DNA from: Nonomuraea turkmeniaca
GTDB lineage: Bacteria > Actinomycetota > Actinomycetes > Streptosporangiales > Streptosporangiaceae
Assembly: GCF_005889735.1 (NCBI RefSeq)
Contig: NZ_VCKY01000105.1
Span: 1 to 35,796 of the forward strand
Direction of reading: 5' to 3'
Length of the DNA: 35,796 bases
The notes beneath the pieces were generated by a model. It ran no database searches. It worked only from the letters and a program-made list of their open reading frames with translations, and was not told the DNA's origin. Each line of letters starts with the position of its first letter. Positions within the stretch are counted from its first letter, which is position 1. Made by a program: the position numbers and the translations under genes. Below, one piece after another: positions 32,407-35,796 of the stretch.

Positions 32407-33279
32407 TCAGCCGCTCTCACGGGCCAGCCTACGCAGCTCCGGGCCGTAGGCCGGGTCGGCGAGCGCCGCGGCGAACTGGGCCTTGAGGTAGTTGAGCGGC
32501 GAGCCGGTGTCCCACCAGGTGCCGTCGATGACCTGCCCGTACACCGGGTGCTGGGCGGCGTGGCGGTGCAGGGCGTCGGTGAGGTAGATCTCGCCCTCGG
32601 GGTTCTCGTGCCACCTGCGGGTGGCCGCCTCCAGCTCCTCGACGACGCCGGGGGTGACGACGTAGCCGCCGATGGCGGCGTACCGGGAGGGGGCCTGCTC
32701 CGGGGCCGGCTTCTCCACCAGGCCCGAGATCCGCAGCCGGCCGCCGCCCAGATCCTCCTCGACGACGGGCACGCCGTAGCGGGAGGCGTCCTCGACCGCC
32801 ATCGGCATCAGGGCCAGGACGGGGGCCTTCGTGGCCTCGTACGCGCTCTTCAGCTGCTTGGCCCGCGGCACCTCGGCCACGAACACGTCGTCGGCCCACA
32901 ACACCATGAACGGCTCGTCGCCGATGACGCGGGCGGCGTTGAGCACCGGCGTGCCGTTGCCGTAGGGACCCCTCTGGTAGAGGTACGTGATGTGGGCCAT
33001 GGACGACAGCTCAGCCACCGCGTCGGCCAGGTCGCCCTTGCCGGCGGTGCGCAGCTGCTCCTCCAGGTCGGCGTCCGGGGCGAAGTGCCGCTGCACGAGG
33101 TCCTTGCGGGCCGAGGTGACGATGGTGATCTCGTCGATGCCGGAGTCCACGAGCTCGCGGATGGTGTGTTCGATGACGGGTTTGTCGCCGATCGGCAACA
33201 TCTCCTTCGGCAGCGCCTTCGTCAGCGGCAGCAGCCGGGTGCCCAGGCCGGCCACCGGGATCACGGCTTTGCGGACCAT
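32407..33279 (-). CDS. galU: UTP-glucose-1-phosphate uridylyltransferase
   Basis: The 290-residue enzyme makes UDP-glucose from UTP and glucose 1-phosphate. The nucleotidyltransferase signature AGLGTRLLPLTKALPKEML is at residues 10-28; further on are the LWADD metal site (near 130), GLVEKP (near 185), and GEIYLTDAL and WWDTGSPLNYLKA at the end, all typical of GalU. ATG 33279 is preceded by AAGGAGAG five bases away. The genes on either side on the same strand (aminoglycoside phosphotransferase-like upstream, aldehyde dehydrogenase downstream) are not of the same pathway, so it is likely its own unit. A remnant tnpB end follows its stop codon within a few bases. UDP-glucose feeds wall polymers, trehalose and glycosylation. 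Confidence 0.95.
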   Translation of the reverse strand: MVRKAVIPVAGLGTRLLPLTKALPKEMLPIGDKPVIEHTIRELVDSGIDEITIVTSARKDLVQRHFAPDADLEEQLRTAGKGDLADAVAELSSMAHITYLYQRGPYGNGTPVLNAARVIGDEPFMVLWADDVFVAEVPRAKQLKSAYEATKAPVLALMPMAVEDASRYGVPVVEEDLGGGRLRISGLVEKPAPEQAPSRYAAIGGYVVTPGVVEELEAATRRWHENPEGEIYLTDALHRHAAQHPVYGQVIDGTWWDTGSPLNYLKAQFAAALADPAYGPELRRLARESG

Positions 33280-33323
33280 ACGACTCTCCTTGATCGAGCG
33301 ACGGGGAGAGTGCCGACGTTACC

Positions 33324-34190
33324 TCAGGCGATGATCACCTCCTGGAGGGTGTGCCGTGCGTTGGCCGCCATCGCCTGGTTCGTGTGCTGGTAGTAGTCGA
33401 GCTGGCCGGCCGCCATGCACAGCGCCCAGCCGCGGCCCCGGGCCCAGGTGTCGTCGTCCACGTCCAGCCCGGCGCGGAAGACGTCCCTGGCCTCCGGTGT
33501 GAGCAGGTTCCACGCGAGGATGAGGTCGCAGGCCGGGTCGCCCACGCCCGCCGTCGCGAAGTCGATCACTCCGGTGAGCCGGCCGTCCTCGACCAGCAGG
33601 TTGCCGGGCATCAGGTCGGAGTGCGTCCACACGGGCGGGCCCGGCCACTCCGGCGTGCGTACGGCCGCTTCCCAGATCGCCGTCGTCGCCGCCATGTCGA
33701 TCAGCCCGTCCAGCCGGCCGATCGCGTGCCGGGTGGCCTTGTCCACCTCGCTGAGCGGACCCGCCCGGTACGCCCTCGGCCCGTCCGGAAGGTCCACCTG
33801 ACGGACGGCGGCCACGAACGCCGCCAGATCCTTGGCGAGGGGCTCGTCACCGGTCTCGGGGTTGCCGCCGGGCAGCCACCGGCACACCGACCACGGCCAC
33901 GGGAATCCCGCTCCGGGGACGCCCGTCCCGAGCACTTCGGGGATGGCGACCGGCAGCAGCGGAGCGAGCCGCGGCAGCAACCAGCGCTCCTTCTCCACGT
34001 CGCCGACGCACCACTCGGCGAGGGGCAGCCGTACGGACAGGTCGTCGCCGAGCCGGTAGACCGCGTTGACCGTGCCCGGCGAGGGGAACCGCTCGATCGG
34101 CAGGTCCGCCCACTGCGGGAACTGCGCGGCCACCAACCGGCGGACGAGGGACTCGTCGGTCTCCAACTCGTCGGCGTGCATCTTGCTCAT
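33324..34190 (-). CDS. Aminoglycoside phosphotransferase family kinase
   Basis: The 288-residue protein has the APH/choline-kinase fold. The catalytic Brenner motif is TH190-S-D192-L-M-P-G-N197, and the metal-binding Asp210 is in VIDFATAGVGDPACDL; the nucleotide-binding N-lobe includes LPLAEWCVGDVEKERW. Family members phosphorylate aminoglycosides, macrolides, homoserine or sugars; antibiotic resistance cannot be inferred from fold alone. Many actinobacterial copies of this type are of unknown substrate. The ATG at 34190 lacks a clear Shine-Dalgarno; an in-frame ATG at 34181 is possible. It lies 44 bases upstream of galU on the same strand, so co-transcription with galU is possible but not shown. 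It is cytoplasmic. Confidence 0.88.
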   Translation of the reverse strand: MSKMHADELETDESLVRRLVAAQFPQWADLPIERFPSPGTVNAVYRLGDDLSVRLPLAEWCVGDVEKERWLLPRLAPLLPVAIPEVLGTGVPGAGFPWPWSVCRWLPGGNPETGDEPLAKDLAAFVAAVRQVDLPDGPRAYRAGPLSEVDKATRHAIGRLDGLIDMAATTAIWEAAVRTPEWPGPPVWTHSDLMPGNLLVEDGRLTGVIDFATAGVGDPACDLILAWNLLTPEARDVFRAGLDVDDDTWARGRGWALCMAAGQLDYYQHTNQAMAANARHTLQEVIIA

Positions 34191-34268
34191 GGGTCGCCAT
34201 ATCAGCGTTCCGGCCGGTCGCCCGTCAACTCGATATCCCTCGAGCAGGATCAGCGTGGATGCTGATGT

Positions 34269-34538
34269 TCACCAAGAGCGGCTCGGCGTGGGCGAATCGG
34301 CCGAGCTCGCGATGTCCCGCTGGGTGTTGACCGCCAGCCGTTCGGCCAGGTCGGCGAGGGCGCGTGAGGCCGCCAGCTCGTCCCCGATCTCGGGCACCGC
34401 CGGATCGGACGGGTTGCGCTTGGCACGTCCGTTCCCGACGATCACGGTGCCGTCGTCGGTGGTGAGCGCCGCCCGCGCCGCGGTGTCGTCGCCGTCCTCG
34501 GTCAGCTGAATGCGCACGGTCCATTCTTTTACCTTCAT
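34269..34538 (-). CDS. DUF1876 domain protein
   Basis: This 89-residue protein (start MKVKEWTVRIQLTEDGDDT) fits the DUF1876 family, small actinobacterial proteins with a beta-alpha fold and the pattern A-x-L-T-x-x-D-G-x-x-x-x-G-x-G-x-A-x-x-x-P-x-D-P-x-V-P-E-I-G-D-E-L-A followed by a helix. The function is unknown. No good Shine-Dalgarno precedes ATG 34538; the frame stays open, with strong third-position GC bias, up to ATG 34697, and the extra 53 residues (MALAVEGRLSRLILTVTLGT...) look protein-like, so a longer product of 142 residues is possible. I keep the shorter form because the family core starts there. Confidence 0.75.
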   Translation of the reverse strand: MKVKEWTVRIQLTEDGDDTAARAALTTDDGTVIVGNGRAKRNPSDPAVPEIGDELAASRALADLAERLAVNTQRDIASSADSPTPSRSW

Positions 34539-34753
34539 GGCCCCACGGGTGCCCTGCGCCGGTTCGGCGAAACCGCCTCGCAGGCGCCTGACCTTGGCCG
34601 CCTCCCGGAAGAGATGGCCGTTCGTGACGCGCTGGCCGGTGCCGAGGGTGACGGTGAGGATGAGCCGGCTCAACCGCCCTTCCACGGCCAGCGCCATGCC
34701 CTGGAGCTGGTTGTCGATCTTCCTCTCGGCATACCTCTATCTAACAACCCCGC

Positions 34754-35299
34754 CTATGCGGTGAAGTCGGCAAAATCGAAGCCCGGCGACACGATGCAGC
34801 TCACCAGGACGGCGTCGGGGCCGGCCGGGCGGGCCGACTGCCACACCCCGCCGGGCACGACCGCCTGCGGCACCTGGCCGTCCTCCACCTGCGGTCCCAG
34901 CATGATCGTGGCGTCGCCGACCGTCAGGCTGAGCGGGCCGCCGCGGTGCCACAACCACACCTCGTCCGACCTGACCAGGTGCGGCACGGACTCCTCGCCA
35001 GGGTTCAGCAGGAAGTAGATGCCGGTGGCGCTGGCCCGCGGCCCGGCGTACCCGTCCGGGTGGAACGTCACCGCCGACCTCCACGTCTCGCGGAACCAGC
35101 CGCCCTCCGGGTGGGGGAGGAGGTCGAGCGCCGCGGCGACGGGCGGCCGCTCCACGAAACCGACCGGGGCGCCCGTGACGTCCCTGCGGAGGAAACGGGT
35201 GCCGTCGAGGACCAGCTGCCCCTCCAGCGTGCTGGCCAGGGCGGCGGCTTCGTCGGTCACCTGAACGGACGGACCGTCGGGGTAGATCTTGAGCTCCAC
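34754..35299 (-). CDS. Cupin_5 / DUF985 family protein
   Basis: The 181-residue protein has an N-terminal appendage (residues 1-60) and a DUF985 cupin: LLPHPEGGWFRETW, then GIYFLLNPGEESVPHLVRSD and EVWLWHRGGPLSL, GVWQSARPAG and VSCIVSPGFDFADF. The His/Glu residues at PHPEGG, PHL and WHRG are placed as in other members, which resemble sugar epimerases or metal-binding cupins, but no reaction is established. GTG 35299 is the start; the divergent SWIM gene begins 34 bases away, so the promoters overlap. Its stop is followed by an apparent 215-base gap before DUF1876. Confidence 0.85.
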   Translation of the reverse strand: MELKIYPDGPSVQVTDEAAALASTLEGQLVLDGTRFLRRDVTGAPVGFVERPPVAAALDLLPHPEGGWFRETWRSAVTFHPDGYAGPRASATGIYFLLNPGEESVPHLVRSDEVWLWHRGGPLSLTVGDATIMLGPQVEDGQVPQAVVPGGVWQSARPAGPDAVLVSCIVSPGFDFADFTA

Positions 35300-35333
35300 C
35301 CGGGACAGTTTAAGGGGGCGGAGTGGCGGCGAA

Positions 35334-35796
35334 ATGTCGGTCGGGCTGGCTAGTCTGCAGCAGGTGATCGAACGGTTGAGCCGTGATCAGGTGCTCGCCC
35401 TCGCCCCTGACGCTTCCTCCCAGAAGGCGGCCCAGGGGGTGGCGGCGCCTGGGAAATGGTCGTCGCGTGGCGCGACGGGCACTGTCCTGTACGGCGAGTG
35501 CAAGGGCAGCGGGGCCAAGCCCTACCTGGCGTGCGTCGACCTGACCGAGCCCGCGTACCGGTGCAGTTGCCCGAGCCGGAAGTTCCCCTGCAAGCACGCG
35601 CTCGGGTTGTTGCTCATGTGGTCGGCCGACGGGGTCCCCGAGATGGAGGCGGCGCCGCAGTGGGTGACGGAGTGGCAGGAGGCGCGGTATGAGCGCGCGG
35701 TCAAGGCGGCGGACCGCCTCGACGCCGCCCGCGCCAAGGCCGCCACGGAGGCTGGACGGTCCGGTGCCGAGGACTCGGCCGGGGATTCCGTAGGGC
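35334..35796 (+). CDS. SWIM zinc-finger protein, cut by the window edge
   Basis: From ATG 35334 the frame is open to the window end (154 codons shown). A SWIM domain is seen at Cys77-Ser-Cys79, Cys86 and His88 (RCSCPSRKFPCKHALGLLL), a CxCx6CxH zinc site; before it are DQVLALAPD and the segment GSGAKPYLACVDL usual in this family. After it is a helical, Ala/Glu-rich stretch. Such actinobacterial SWIM proteins commonly begin clusters with MoxR-type AAA ATPase and vWA-domain genes, predicted as biological conflict systems, so the following genes just outside the window are of interest. The start could alternatively be GTG 35364. The 34-base gap to the cupin gene leaves little room for separate promoters. 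Confidence 0.8.
   Translation, partial: MSVGLASLQQVIERLSRDQVLALAPDASSQKAAQGVAAPGKWSSRGATGTVLYGECKGSGAKPYLACVDLTEPAYRCSCPSRKFPCKHALGLLLMWSADGVPEMEAAPQWVTEWQEARYERAVKAADRLDAARAKAATEAGRSGAEDSAGDSVG

Noticed and set aside
30773..32449. 558-codon plus-strand frame antisense to the aldehyde dehydrogenase
   Set aside because: No recognisable domain and low-complexity composition; the sense strand encodes a complete enzyme.
33324..34190. Aminoglycoside resistance gene
   Set aside because: The kinase fold is clear, but the family covers many substrates and nothing here ties it to an antibiotic.

Overview
The window is high-GC DNA with strong third-position GC bias, GTG/TTG starts and actinobacterial gene families (GlnII, MsiK-type ATPase, heterodimeric ABC exporter, paired TetR/LacI regulators, SWIM protein). 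It looks like chromosome of a filamentous actinobacterium; several protein sequences resemble Streptosporangiaceae (Nonomuraea-like), but this is an inference from recall, not a database result. No rRNA, tRNA, CRISPR array or origin was seen.

Left part (1-6.5 kb), accessory in character: a DUF998 membrane protein behind two palindromic operators; a decayed penicillin-binding protein split by a tnpB transposon (IS200/IS605 superfamily) with its omega-RNA 3' end; an intact class A beta-lactamase; a small lipoprotein; two tandem DUF202 membrane proteins; and two tandem paralogous zinc-ribbon proteins of unknown function.

Middle part (6.5-24 kb): an asymmetric heterodimeric ABC exporter in which the degenerate ATP site can be read from the motifs; a cytidine/adenosine-type deaminase; a 1002-residue NACHT NTPase with a helical N-terminus (a candidate immune protein); a diiron ferritin-like protein divergent from a TetR regulator, with two perfect operators between them; two paralogous secreted transglycosylase-like proteins; a 2-Cys glutathione peroxidase; a NicX/M29-like metalloenzyme; a LacI regulator divergent from msiK, both with LacI-type operators; an SDR; a PQQ-type sugar dehydrogenase lipoprotein; and a carboxymuconolactone decarboxylase family protein.

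Right part (24-35.8 kb): a lipoprotein plus an unusual FtsH-like AAA protease with an enlarged ATPase module and a proline-rich, double-membrane-span C-terminal extension; TerC; a lipoprotein; glutamine synthetase II with a candidate GlnR site; an ALDH7-like aldehyde dehydrogenase whose leader carries an orphan tnpB 3' end/omega-RNA-like element; galU; an aminoglycoside phosphotransferase-like kinase; DUF1876; a DUF985 cupin; and, cut by the window edge, a SWIM zinc-finger gene of the type that heads MoxR-vWA systems.

The best candidates for something new are the FtsH-like protease with its lipoprotein partner, the orphan omega-RNA-like element in the aldehyde dehydrogenase leader, the NACHT protein, the zinc-ribbon pair, and the SWIM gene at the right edge.
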